22,512 nucleotides of DNA, from positions 1 through 22,512 of the IMG/VR virus record IMGVR_UViG_3300029787_000364. One strand, given 5' to 3'. This stretch comes from a virus. Positions within the stretch are counted from its first letter, which is position 1. Every line of letters begins with the position of its first letter. Both the position numbers and the translations under genes were made by a program. A model generated the notes under the pieces. That model saw nothing but the letters and a program-made list of their open reading frames with translations, ran no database searches and had not been told where the DNA came from. Below, piece after piece: positions 13,826 through 22,079 of this stretch.

Positions 13826-15175
13826 CTATGCAATTTTATATCTTATTACAACTATACCTGACCCACCTGCTGCACCTGCATTACAAATTGTTCCACCACC
13901 ACCACCACCACTATTGGTAGTTCCAGCAGTTGCTGCACCTGGAGGATTTCCTCCACCATTGCCTCCTCTACCAACTGGATTAGCATTCGCATTTGATCCA
14001 CCTGATCCTCCACCACCACCTGAAAATCCTAAAGGAGAATTTGTAATTTCTGTTGTGACACCTGCACCTCCAGAACCACCACCAGTTCCATTTGGATTTG
14101 ATGAGGGTCTTGTTTGATTACCTGCTGCACCAGCACCACCTCCACCTGCACCATTTTGATCTGGTGGTCCAGGATGGCTACAACCTCCAGGAAAACCTTG
14201 GGCTGGACTTACTGGTGGAGTATTACCAGCACCACCACATCTTGGACTATAAGATCCACCTGCTGCACCACCTCCTGATCCTCCAGTTCCTGCGTTAGCA
14301 GTTGCTTTTCCACCACCTCCGCCACCTCCAGAAGAAGTGACTGTTGAAAATATTGAATTTGATCCTTGTGATCCAGCAGAACTCGTAGGAGATGGAACTG
14401 CTGCACCTCCTCCACCAACTGTAATTGGGAAATTTGTTGCTGTTATCGTAATTGCATTTGGAGAACCTCCATCAAGAGGACTAGCAGTATATGGAGTTGC
14501 AGGGGATTTAGCTTCTCTATAACCTCCACCTCCTCCTCCGCCACTACTTTTTGAATTATCTGTTGTACCGCCTGCTCCACCACCAGCTACAACTAAATGT
14601 GAAACTTTATTTCTTGTTGCAGCACAAATTCCTGCTGCTTGTGAAACTGAAAATGTACCTGGACTTGTAAAAGTATGTATTCTGCAAGTAGGTGTATTTG
14701 TAATAGTACCACCTGTTGCTACTATAAAAGGGGACGCACCTGTAAAAGTATCTTCAGCATTTTGAACATTAACCCACCCTTTTGTTGAATCTACATAAAC
14801 TAAAGTAAGGGCTTGACCATCTGTATTTAATATTACATCATTAGCTTCCCCACCAATTTTTTCAGATCCATTTGCTGCTATTGTAAAATTGTGTGTAGAG
14901 AAATTTCTTGCATAGTCGGAAGCTGAAACAATTGCTCCAGCACTTCCTGCTGGTAAGTTCATTGTTATAGCACTTCCTGAATTTACAAAATATCCTTCTC
15001 CTGAAACTGCTGTAAAAGTAGATGTTTTAGGAGTTGTTTGCCAATTAACTGAACCACTTCGACCAAAACCAGATTGCGTTGCACCTGATCCTAAAGTCAC
15101 TGCTGTACCACAACCACCTATGGTTAAAGTTGATCCTGATGATTTGACTATTTCATTTACTTCTATCTTACTCAT
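13826..15175 (-). CDS. Glycine-rich tail fibre adhesin C (449 aa)
   Basis: First transcribed of the three paralogs. N-terminal domain MSKIEVNEIVKSSGST and GSEKIGGEAN match adhesin B more closely than A. The Gly-rich half carries the most divergent loops, including a cysteine-containing GFPGGCSHPG near the GNTPP motif, and ends GIVVIRYKIA. It begins in an ATGA overlap with the 62-aa gene upstream. The three proteins may give the phage several receptor specificities, or assemble as a hetero-oligomer. Confidence 0.85.
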   Translation of the reverse strand: MSKIEVNEIVKSSGSTLTIGGCGTAVTLGSGATQSGFGRSGSVNWQTTPKTSTFTAVSGEGYFVNSGSAITMNLPAGSAGAIVSASDYARNFSTHNFTIAANGSEKIGGEANDVILNTDGQALTLVYVDSTKGWVNVQNAEDTFTGASPFIVATGGTITNTPTCRIHTFTSPGTFSVSQAAGICAATRNKVSHLVVAGGGAGGTTDNSKSSGGGGGGGYREAKSPATPYTASPLDGGSPNAITITATNFPITVGGGGAAVPSPTSSAGSQGSNSIFSTVTSSGGGGGGGKATANAGTGGSGGGAAGGSYSPRCGGAGNTPPVSPAQGFPGGCSHPGPPDQNGAGGGGAGAAGNQTRPSSNPNGTGGGSGGAGVTTEITNSPLGFSGGGGGSGGSNANANPVGRGGNGGGNPPGAATAGTTNSGGGGGGTICNAGAAGGSGIVVIRYKIA

Positions 15176-15360
15176 ACTATTACGACTGTTGCTCCTGATT
15201 CGATTGTAAGTGTTGCTGAAACTGTAAATGGTCCAGCAAAAACTGCATTTGAATCTGCTGATATTAAAATACTTCTTGTTAAATCTTTTTTATGATAATT
15301 ATCTACATTATCTTTTCCAGGTGCATTACCAACATATTCTATATATTCTACTGTGTTCAT
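15172..15360 (-). CDS. Small fibre-associated protein (62 aa)
   Basis: An AGGAGG lies seven bases before the start region (CATAGGAGGAACAATG). N-terminus is polar (MNTVEYIEYVGNAPG); the C-terminal half (SATLTIESGATVVIV) resembles the beta repeat of fibre stalks and the SG-A-T stretches at the start of the adhesins. It may be a short neck or attachment piece for the adhesins that follow it by ATGA overlap. Function inferred from position only. Confidence 0.65.
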   Translation of the reverse strand: MNTVEYIEYVGNAPGKDNVDNYHKKDLTRSILISADSNAVFAGPFTVSATLTIESGATVVIV

Positions 15361-15368
15361 TGTTCCTC

Positions 15369-15692
15369 CTATGAAACATCTACTAATAAGCCAACAACTA
15401 TATCAACATCTCCACCTGAAGCACTTGATTGAGCTTTCAAAGAATATCCTGTTGCTAAAACATATTTTCCTCTAACTATCTCAACTTTACTATTCGGTGG
15501 TATTGATACACCCTTGGCTAGTTTAAAATCATTTGATCCATCTCTTAAAGTGACATCTAAAGTTAATGTAGCTGTTCCTTTATTACAAGCATTTAAACCA
15601 ATCATAATTTGATTGTTTGAAGTTGCTGTGACTATATTCGTTTCACTTGCGTTTGTAAGTGATACTTCTGTTGATTTAAAATTATTTGCCAT
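15369..15692 (-). CDS. Beta-rich structural protein (107 aa)
   Basis: Starts MANNFKSTEVSLTNASETN, then alternating beta strands (LTLDVTLRDGSNDF, KVEIVRGKYVLATGYSLKAQ), consistent with a small jelly-roll or immunoglobulin-like virion protein. An AGGAGG seven bases before the ATG supports the start. Proteins of this type recur between tail-tip and fibre genes in marine phages. Its stop overlaps the next gene's ribosome binding site. Confidence 0.7.
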   Translation of the reverse strand: MANNFKSTEVSLTNASETNIVTATSNNQIMIGLNACNKGTATLTLDVTLRDGSNDFKLAKGVSIPPNSKVEIVRGKYVLATGYSLKAQSSASGGDVDIVVGLLVDVS

Positions 15693-15695
15693 TGA

Positions 15696-16007
15696 TTATC
15701 CTCCTAAAGCTATTGCGAAAGGTATTGCGTTCGGATCGCTTTCCCCCTCTATTGAAACTGTTGATGGTATTGCTGCTGTTGCACTTCCTGTATTTACTTC
15801 AAATACAGATACAAAAGCTGAACCATTATAAAATTTAAAAATTATTTTTCCTGATGTATTAGTATCTGCAAATATTTGACCTGAAGCTGTTGTAGTTGGT
15901 GCTGATGTTCCACTATTATTTGAATTGATTGCAGATAATGCGTTGTTCAGATCAGTTCTGAAAGATGGAAAACCTTGGTTTGCTATTGAATAATCGTGTT
16001 GAGCCAT
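15696..16007 (-). CDS. Tail fibre N-terminal-type protein (103 aa)
   Basis: Starts MAQHDYSIANQGFPSFRTDL-type sequence followed by NNALSAINSNN and TASGQIFADTNT, the N-terminal virion-attachment pattern I know from marine phage fibre proteins. Here it forms a separate 103-aa gene rather than the start of a long fibre. It may anchor the following adhesins to the tail tip. A promoter-like sequence lies upstream. Confidence 0.7.
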   Translation of the reverse strand: MAQHDYSIANQGFPSFRTDLNNALSAINSNNSGTSAPTTTASGQIFADTNTSGKIIFKFYNGSAFVSVFEVNTGSATAAIPSTVSIEGESDPNAIPFAIALGG

Positions 16008-16036
16008 ATTTTTAAAAATCCTTTGATTTGTTTGTT

Positions 16037-16064
16037 ATCATAACTTATTTATAAAATCAATCAA
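16037..16064 (-). promoter_or_regulatory. Candidate promoter for the fibre genes
   Basis: On the transcribed strand TTGATT (16064-16059), a 16-base spacer and TATGAT (16042-16037) lie in the 53-base gap between the tail-tip gene and the fibre genes, one of the few gaps in the operon. Matches are 4/6 and 5/6 to sigma70 consensus. In AT-rich sequence this is suggestive only. Confidence 0.3.
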
Positions 16065-19000
16065 AAACCTTTGGCTATATAGTCAAAAGTCCTTGAAACT
16101 GTTGATCCACCAGAATTTTGAAATGTTATTACAAAACCTGTTGCTGTTTTACTTGTGACATCATATTTATCTCCTGAAGCCATATTATCAATAGCAAAAG
16201 CTAAAGCTGGTGCTTGTTTAAATGCTACTGGATAAGTCACAGTTTTTGCACTTGTTCCTGAAACAATATTGTTTTCAGATTGTATCCTATCTTCCATATC
16301 AATAGTCACACTTGCAGCAGTAATTTCTGGAGTAGCAGAACCATTGGTTGATGTCATACGAATCCTAAATTTAAAAAATCTAGCAGAATAATCTCCTACA
16401 ACAAATGTAGTAAAACTTGTATAAGTAGTTCCATCAGCTGAAGTTGCTACTTGTAATTCAGCAGAACAATTTGATTCTGCATCTCCATCAAAAAGTCCAG
16501 TTTGCACATCAAAGTTCCCAGAAATATTATCAAAGAGTCTATCTCTTGATATTACAGATTGAGTTATACCACCAGTCACATTAGCTTTAAATGAAGCACC
16601 AATATCTATAGGTGCATCAAAATCATAAAATCCCTCTGTATCTACATTCGCATTTTTTGTACCACCATCAAAATTATGTGAAGTAATATCATCAAAATCA
16701 TCAGTTGTATTATCATCAAACAATTCTTCTGTATCTAATACTAAAGCTGGTGTACCATCTTCTTTTGTAATTAAAACTACATCTGTTTTAGTTCCAGCAA
16801 ATGTAGGATTTTGAGTTGAAGTAGCAACTGCATTAAAATTTCCTATTGAAGTGACTGATGTATAAACGACAGTAGCATTTACACTTGGATTATTTAATTT
16901 ATCTCTTGCTTTAATTAAATAAGCACCTGTCTTTGCAGCAACTGAAACTGATGTTGCTGGTCTTGCAACTTTTAAAACTAATGGCACACTATTTTGCCAT
17001 TGAGCACCATCGGTCACATTTTGATATCTTAATTCATAATAAGCTAAATCTAAATCTGCAACAGCAGTCCAATTTAAAAAGGCATCTTTACCTACTATAT
17101 TAATTGATAAGTTTTGAACATCTGCAGGTGGAGCAGTTAAACCAACTACTTCATGTTCTGATGATTCTAATGAAGAACTAAATACACCATAAATATTTAC
17201 ACCTCTTACTCTTACTTTATAACTTGCTTTATCAATTACATTTAAAAATTCAAATTTTGTTCTAGCAGCACGACCTATATTTACATAATCATTACTTACA
17301 GCATTACCATTAGCATCTTTAGTTTGTTTTATTTCTACTTCATATATTTCTGTAAAATTATCTGTAGCTTCAGTTATATCTATAACAAGTTTTACAATTA
17401 CTGTTCCATCATTATATTCTACAAGTTCATCTGATAAAGCAATAGCTTGTGGTGGGGATACTTGTGTTGCTTTAGGTAAATTAGTTGCTTTACCACTAGA
17501 AACAGTTGAATAATCACTTGTAGCAAAATCATAAACAGCACTTGCTGTTTCTTTAAACTGTGCATCAATTTTTAACCCACCCTCTGCATTATCTAAAGCA
17601 AAACCCCAATCTATAACTTGATAAGTTTTATTTGACCAACCCATTCTTGAATTAGTAATATTAACTGTATCTCCTACTTGACAATCAAAAGCACCCATAT
17701 CGAAAGATGCTGAAAAAGATATTTGTTGTCTATTTTTTAATAATTGTATTTTTGATAACCTTTGACACATTCTACTTGAATTAGTAAATGGATAATCAAA
17801 CTCTGCATATATTCTTTCATTATTATCTTCTGATTCAAAACTTGAATTAGTTAATATTGGATAATTTTGTGGTTGATAATCATTAGTTGGTTCTGAATAT
17901 AAACCTTTTACTGCATTGAATAATTCCTTTTTACTAACTCTAGTATTAATAGCTAAACCACTCCTTAAATTTTTTTCAGTAAGAGTGACTGTTGGTGTTA
18001 AAAATGTTGATGGTATTAATTTAAATTTTCCATTCGTGTAAATTAAATAACCACCACAAGTAGTCATTAAATTTTCTATTATAACTTTTGGTGTTTGTGT
18101 TAATGTAAATGAACCATTACAAGTAAATCTTTTTTCTGTTCCTGATGGATTTGTCACTGAAACTGATTCATCACAAATATTAGCACTTGCTATAAAGTTA
18201 GTATCATTAATTTCATCATCAGTAGTTTGTAATCCATATTTACTATCTGATAAATAATCTCTAGTACATAAAACTGGATTATCAGTATGCGTTGTAAAAT
18301 TAAATTTTTGTGTAGTGCTTCCTGTGACAGAAGTTAAACTGATTGCAGTTCCTGCTTGACAATTAGTAAAATTAGTTGCTAATTTAATTGTATTAGCATC
18401 AACTTTAATTACAAAGTAAGTTGTTCCATCAGTTAAACCACCGATAGCAGTATTACCATTCACATCATATTTTGCTCTATCGTGAGTACTTAAACCATGT
18501 GAGCTTATAGTAATAGTGTTATTTGTTGTATTTACATTTCCAGATGAAGCAGTAAAACTTGTTGCTCTAGGATCAAAACATTTTTTTCCTTTAATTACAG
18601 CAGATAAATTAGGAACACCATTTGGATAAACATCTGAATCAAATTTAAATCTTGCATAAATATATGCTTTACCTTGTATTCTATGATTAGTTGTCCAGTT
18701 AGATAATGCTGAAACTAATGTAGCATCAGCAACTTGATCATCATTCCCTAAATGTTTTTTAATTTGTAGTTTCCCATTATATTGATCACTACTTGTTGGT
18801 GTAAAAATAGGAATACCATTACTATCATTTGAACTTGTTTCTAAACTTACTTCATCATCATTTAAATATATTTCACTAATTTCATCTACTTCGTGTCCTG
18901 CCATTACATAAACAATATGTAAAAACTCATTTGTTGCTGAAGTAGTTTCAGCAAATACTATAGTACCACCAACTCTTGTTTCTCCATAAATAATTCTATA

Positions 19001-19354
19001 TGGTGCTGTCGGTGCTTTGGCAGAAGTCGTGACACCTGTATCTAAATTTGTATTAAAATTAGGAGGATCAATTTTAGGTGCAAGTTTTTGACCTATTACA
19101 CCTCCGATTATAGAACTACCAACAGAAACTAATGCTTTCATAAAGAAGCTGTTCATGTTAGCACCTTTAAATATAGTACCAACATTTGCTCCACCTAATA
19201 CAACAGCAACAGCAACTACTGCTGCAACAACAACAACTGCTTTGATAATCTTTTTAGCACCACCTGCTTGTGATACTTGACCATGATATTCATAAGAATG
19301 TTCTTCTATGATATTGTCATTTTTATCATAAACTATTTTTGTATAAATTTTCAC
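16061..19354 (-). CDS. J-like central tail-tip protein (1097 aa)
   Basis: Large host-contact protein at the tail tip, acting after the hub and NlpC-like genes, as protein J does in lambda-like phages. Start is GTG at 19354 in a GTGA overlap, with GGAGG just upstream. Residues about 36-92 are hydrophobic and Ala/Val/Gly-rich, perhaps for insertion or chaperoning. PYRIIYGETRVGGTIVF (118-135) and the following Lh-V-agh-EVDEI segment match J-type proteins. Residues about 650-840 look like two fibronectin-III domains. The rest is beta-rich and ends in a short receptor-proximal domain. Confidence 0.85.
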   Translation of the reverse strand: MKIYTKIVYDKNDNIIEEHSYEYHGQVSQAGGAKKIIKAVVVVAAVVAVAVVLGGANVGTIFKGANMNSFFMKALVSVGSSIIGGVIGQKLAPKIDPPNFNTNLDTGVTTSAKAPTAPYRIIYGETRVGGTIVFAETTSATNEFLHIVYVMAGHEVDEISEIYLNDDEVSLETSSNDSNGIPIFTPTSSDQYNGKLQIKKHLGNDDQVADATLVSALSNWTTNHRIQGKAYIYARFKFDSDVYPNGVPNLSAVIKGKKCFDPRATSFTASSGNVNTTNNTITISSHGLSTHDRAKYDVNGNTAIGGLTDGTTYFVIKVDANTIKLATNFTNCQAGTAISLTSVTGSTTQKFNFTTHTDNPVLCTRDYLSDSKYGLQTTDDEINDTNFIASANICDESVSVTNPSGTEKRFTCNGSFTLTQTPKVIIENLMTTCGGYLIYTNGKFKLIPSTFLTPTVTLTEKNLRSGLAINTRVSKKELFNAVKGLYSEPTNDYQPQNYPILTNSSFESEDNNERIYAEFDYPFTNSSRMCQRLSKIQLLKNRQQISFSASFDMGAFDCQVGDTVNITNSRMGWSNKTYQVIDWGFALDNAEGGLKIDAQFKETASAVYDFATSDYSTVSSGKATNLPKATQVSPPQAIALSDELVEYNDGTVIVKLVIDITEATDNFTEIYEVEIKQTKDANGNAVSNDYVNIGRAARTKFEFLNVIDKASYKVRVRGVNIYGVFSSSLESSEHEVVGLTAPPADVQNLSINIVGKDAFLNWTAVADLDLAYYELRYQNVTDGAQWQNSVPLVLKVARPATSVSVAAKTGAYLIKARDKLNNPSVNATVVYTSVTSIGNFNAVATSTQNPTFAGTKTDVVLITKEDGTPALVLDTEELFDDNTTDDFDDITSHNFDGGTKNANVDTEGFYDFDAPIDIGASFKANVTGGITQSVISRDRLFDNISGNFDVQTGLFDGDAESNCSAELQVATSADGTTYTSFTTFVVGDYSARFFKFRIRMTSTNGSATPEITAASVTIDMEDRIQSENNIVSGTSAKTVTYPVAFKQAPALAFAIDNMASGDKYDVTSKTATGFVITFQNSGGSTVSRTFDYIAKGF

Positions 19355-19770
19355 TCAATCCTCCAAGCTATCTCACATTTGGTATTTGGTATTATTGTTA
19401 TTTCTTCTTTCCAATTAAACATTGTTCTATCTCCTATACAAATGCCAACTGTTCCTTCTAAATCTTTATTATCTTTATAATATAAAACATCGCCTCTTTG
19501 TGCTTTTTCAATATCTATTTTTTTAAAATTATTTTCTTCTGCTATTTGATTTATTAAGTCTAATAAATCTTTTTTTTTTAAATTTTTTAATATTCTTTTA
19601 AAACCAGTTAAAGTTTTGTATTTTTTTTTAAAAACTTTTTTGTTTGTAATTGATTCAATACAATTTATTACAAAAGTTCCACAGTCATTTTTACCTCTGA
19701 TAAATTTATCATAAGCTATGATTTGGTTAATTTGTAATTGTAATTTTTTTTCCCAATCATCAACACGCAT
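19351..19770 (-). CDS. NlpC/P60-like (DUF6950) tail assembly protein
   Basis: 139 aa. The catalytic-type Cys sits in GKNDCGTF (C31), and a later block AQRGDVLYYKDNK..GTVGICIGD and the C-terminal AWR match the DUF6950 group of the NlpC/P60 superfamily, usually located before the J-like gene. In lambda the equivalent (protein K) works in tail-tip assembly and may cut peptidoglycan. The His of the usual Cys-His pair is not obvious. It is very lysine-rich with several A runs of 8-9 bases. Confidence 0.75.
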   Translation of the reverse strand: MRVDDWEKKLQLQINQIIAYDKFIRGKNDCGTFVINCIESITNKKVFKKKYKTLTGFKRILKNLKKKDLLDLINQIAEENNFKKIDIEKAQRGDVLYYKDNKDLEGTVGICIGDRTMFNWKEEITIIPNTKCEIAWRIE

Positions 19771-20348
19771 TAATTAGTTTTCTTACCCCATGTAATTTCT
19801 TTATCTTGTAAGTCAGGTATAAATTCAAAGCCTACATCATTAGGAAAATCTACCTTTTGATCTTCTAAAGTGTACATTCTGTTTGATGATTTTTCAAAAG
19901 TAATTAGTCTGCTTTCTAATTTTAAAGTAATTAAACAAGTATCAGCACCCTCTTGAATATTCATTACATCCATGTTGCCTTTAAATATAGTATATACATC
20001 AGCGATAACATTATTAGATGTATCAAATAAACCTAAATATATCGCACCTTTTCTGTTAGTATAATTTGCACCCAAAGCTGTTGCTATAATACTTGATTTA
20101 ATACCAGCTAAAGTCAAAGTAACACCACTCATTGATAAAGTAGATGATTCTTCTATTTCACTTACACCTAGCATATCTCCTGCACCAGTAAAAACTTTTG
20201 ATGAACCACCAGCAGTCATAGTAAGATTACCATAACCATTCCAAAATCTTAATGTTCCATCGCTAAACTCTAACTCAATACCAATAATTGGTTTAACTAC
20301 TGCACCTTCAATTGAATTTTTAAAAGCTGTTGTAATATCTCTTGCCAT
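19770..20348 (-). CDS. Tail hub/tip protein (192 aa)
   Basis: Starts MARDITTAFKNSIEGAVVKP with later RFWNGYGNLT and GMDV-type segments (FKGNMDVMNIQEGADTC). The pattern and its place before the DUF6950 and J-like genes match small tail-hub proteins of siphovirus-type and GTA-like clusters (DUF2163-like group). It should link the tail tube to the tip. Both ends are TAATG overlaps with neighbours. The fold assignment is from context and weak motif similarity. Confidence 0.65.
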   Translation of the reverse strand: MARDITTAFKNSIEGAVVKPIIGIELEFSDGTLRFWNGYGNLTMTAGGSSKVFTGAGDMLGVSEIEESSTLSMSGVTLTLAGIKSSIIATALGANYTNRKGAIYLGLFDTSNNVIADVYTIFKGNMDVMNIQEGADTCLITLKLESRLITFEKSSNRMYTLEDQKVDFPNDVGFEFIPDLQDKEITWGKKTN

Positions 20349-20557
20349 TATTCCTCAATACTTAATATTTTTTTTCTTCCTTGATATATTTCTGTTTTAG
20401 CATTTACTTTTTTACAAGCAAATCTAACTGATTGTGGATTTACTTCTCTTTCAGCTATCCTTTTAGATTTTAAACAAGCACTCATTTTATCTTTGTAAGT
20501 ATGTTCAATCATAGAACCATCTAAATACATAATTAATGCAACAACGACTTCTATCAT
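20348..20557 (-). CDS. Small protein with two cysteines (69 aa)
   Basis: Starts MIEVVVALIMYLDG, a hydrophobic strand or weak signal, then CLKSKRIAERE and SVRFACKK, ending charged. Two cysteines about 20 residues apart. The layout recalls the 70-aa protein at 4438-4650 (hydrophobic start, Cys in a helix, Cys after an F or K strand), so they may be distant relatives. No known family. ATGA and TAATG overlaps tie it to its neighbours. Confidence 0.6.
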   Translation of the reverse strand: MIEVVVALIMYLDGSMIEHTYKDKMSACLKSKRIAEREVNPQSVRFACKKVNAKTEIYQGRKKILSIEE

Positions 20558-20718
20558 AATACCTTACCTTTATTTATACCTTTTTTAATAACATATTTTT
20601 GAGTACCATTAGCACCTATATCAACTTCTTGTTTAAGATTTTTGACACAATACATTTGTTTAGCTTTCTTTTTTTGCTCTGATATATATTGTAAAATTTG
20701 TTTAGTAATCCTTACCAT
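20554..20718 (-). CDS. Small basic protein (54 aa)
   Basis: Read directly from the sequence; it fills the gap between the 69-aa and 131-aa genes. It starts MVRITKQILQYISEQKKK and is lysine-rich. The ATG lies 17 bases inside the end of the upstream gene, and the stop overlaps the next ATG as ATGA. A purine-rich GGTAAGAG upstream is a modest ribosome binding site. Function unknown. Confidence 0.6.
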   Translation of the reverse strand: MVRITKQILQYISEQKKKAKQMYCVKNLKQEVDIGANGTQKYVIKKGINKGKVL

Positions 20719-21097
20719 TAGCTCTTACCTTATCTTTTAAACTTTCCAATTGTGTTGTAAGTTTATCAACATCTTTAATTAATCTATCTATATTAACTTT
20801 ATTATTCATCATGCCATCTACTCTTTCAGTTAGCTTTTCGATTTCAACTACCATATTTTCTATCAATAAAAATTGCTCACTATCTGCAGGAAGTGAACCC
20901 ATTTCTCCTCTTGGCCACTTAATTCTAAATTCTGTATTTTCTTCAACATCGGAAATCATTAACTTACCATTAGTTTCAATAGTGTTAAGTCTTTCAATAA
21001 TACCAAAATAACTCCATACTGCTATTGCTACTGCAATAATAATTGAAATTAAATTTCTTAATGGCAGTTGTATATTTGAGTTTTCACTTACTTTCAT
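20702..21097 (-). CDS. Membrane-anchored coiled-coil protein (131 aa)
   Basis: A short N-terminal tail, one membrane helix (about 14-33, LISIIIAVAIAVWSYFG), then a conserved-looking WPRGEMGSLPADSEQF segment and a C-terminal coiled coil (about 75-125). The WPRGEMGSLPADSEQF motif is one I associate with a conserved marine-phage protein of unknown role. One helix plus coiled coil fits an inner spanin or a cell-envelope factor, but it sits in the tail genes, not in the lysis cassette. Confidence 0.65.
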   Translation of the reverse strand: MKVSENSNIQLPLRNLISIIIAVAIAVWSYFGIIERLNTIETNGKLMISDVEENTEFRIKWPRGEMGSLPADSEQFLLIENMVVEIEKLTERVDGMMNNKVNIDRLIKDVDKLTTQLESLKDKVRANGKDY

Positions 21098-21228
21098 TTT
21101 CTTTTCCTTTTATTCATACCCATATAATGATCTCCAGGTTCATAATCCCATTTTTTACCATGATGACCTCTTATATCACAATATAACATTCTTAATTTTA
21201 CAATAATTTTTCTTATACTTCTAGGCAT
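21094..21228 (-). CDS. Small basic His-rich protein (44 aa)
   Basis: Read directly from the sequence. Starts in a TAATG overlap with the secreted-protein gene and ends in an ATGA overlap with the next gene. The product starts MPRSIRKIIVKLRM, contains C-D-I-R-G-H-H-G-K-K-W and ends in KRKRK. The Cys and the three His could bind metal. Overlaps on both sides support a real gene. Not recognised. Confidence 0.65.
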   Translation of the reverse strand: MPRSIRKIIVKLRMLYCDIRGHHGKKWDYEPGDHYMGMNKRKRK

Positions 21229-21752
21229 TATTCTGGTACTGGCATTTTATAATTAGGTGGTGGTAATAATAATTTATCTCCCATTAGTTTTAAATCTGGA
21301 TTTTCTTTTTTATAATCATCTTTTAAACTATCCCAATGGCTTTTTGAATCATTAGGTCTTGTATTATCCCTTGCAGGTGTCACACCTCGGCATTTAGATA
21401 CAAGTAAAGCAAAATTTTCATTTAAAGCTAAACTTGGATTGCTATTTACTCTACCACACATCTTCATTAATTCTAGTTGTTGTTTAATAGCAACATTTTC
21501 TTTTGATGTTTTACAATCAGTTCCTAAATATTTCCTAAATGTAATACTAAAATTTTGTGAGTCATCATCATAATCACTTGTATTTGATGTTCTATAATCT
21601 GTATCTCTATTTCTTTGCTCTACTCTAAAATCTACTTCTCCACATCTTACACCATATTCATTAAGGTATTCATTTCTTGCGTGTGCTGGTTTTACAAATA
21701 ATGCTAATAGCACCATTAAAATAATCAATATTCCTGTAAAATAATAATTCAT
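21228..21752 (-). CDS. Secreted or periplasmic hypothetical protein (174 aa)
   Basis: The start at 21752 is chosen because GGAGAG lies seven bases upstream; an ATG at 21767 would add five residues. A signal peptide is clear: MNYYFTGILIILMVLLALF then A-H-A, a good signal-peptidase-I site near residue 25. The mature part is polar with four cysteines, which fits disulfides in the periplasm. A phage gene for an exported protein within the tail operon is unusual; it could be a host-envelope effector or a component matured outside the cytoplasm. Confidence 0.7.
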   Translation of the reverse strand: MNYYFTGILIILMVLLALFVKPAHARNEYLNEYGVRCGEVDFRVEQRNRDTDYRTSNTSDYDDDSQNFSITFRKYLGTDCKTSKENVAIKQQLELMKMCGRVNSNPSLALNENFALLVSKCRGVTPARDNTRPNDSKSHWDSLKDDYKKENPDLKLMGDKLLLPPPNYKMPVPE

Positions 21753-21779
21753 CTTGGCACTCTCCATTTTTCATAAATC

Positions 21780-22079
21780 CTATCTGTTTAAATCCTTAAT
21801 ATCGTAGCTGTGTTCTCTTACTTGATCAGCTAACTGTCTATATAAATTTTCTGCCATCTGCCATGTAGATTCAGCAGAAGTTAGTCTTGTATTCATATCT
21901 GTTATTTCTTTTTGTGCTAATTTTAATTCACTTTCTAATTTAATAATTGTAACTTTACTTTCATCAATAGTTGAAGTTAAATTTAAAACATATCTTATTG
22001 ATGTAAATGTTCCAACCAATATAGAGGCAACTACTGGTATTAAAATTATATTTTTTTTAAAAAGTTCTGCTAAATTCAT
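21780..22079 (-). CDS. Membrane protein with coiled coil (99 aa)
   Basis: Starts MNLAELFKKNIILIPVVAS with a membrane helix at about 11-34, then a long coiled coil (about 38-98, ESKVTIIKLESELKLAQKEI). Same plan as the gene at 20702-21097. It overlaps the distal-tail-like gene by TAATG. Could be a spanin-like or envelope-spanning partner of the secreted protein that follows. Confidence 0.6.
   Translation of the reverse strand: MNLAELFKKNIILIPVVASILVGTFTSIRYVLNLTSTIDESKVTIIKLESELKLAQKEITDMNTRLTSAESTWQMAENLYRQLADQVREHSYDIKDLNR

Larger units (their letters stand above)
11084..15175 (-). repeat. Three tandem paralogous glycine-rich adhesin genes
   Basis: Genes at 11084-12487, 12490-13815 and 13826-15175 share domain order and conserved blocks: IASGA-type N-terminus with VDWQT or VNWQT, NLPAGSAGAIVS, HTFTSPGTF, VVAGGGG, PYTASPL, GNTPP-SP-QG and the terminal VVIIRYK or IVIIRYK. 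The DNA of the Gly-rich halves is made of GGN triplets (CCN on the + strand), which gives long false reading frames in other frames. Tandem duplication followed by divergence is the simplest explanation. Confidence 0.85.

Noticed and set aside
11100-14600. CRISPR or tandem non-coding repeat array, suggested by the many CCACC/CCTCC repeats
   Set aside because: Repeats are irregular, have triplet periodicity and lie in long intact genes; they encode glycine runs.
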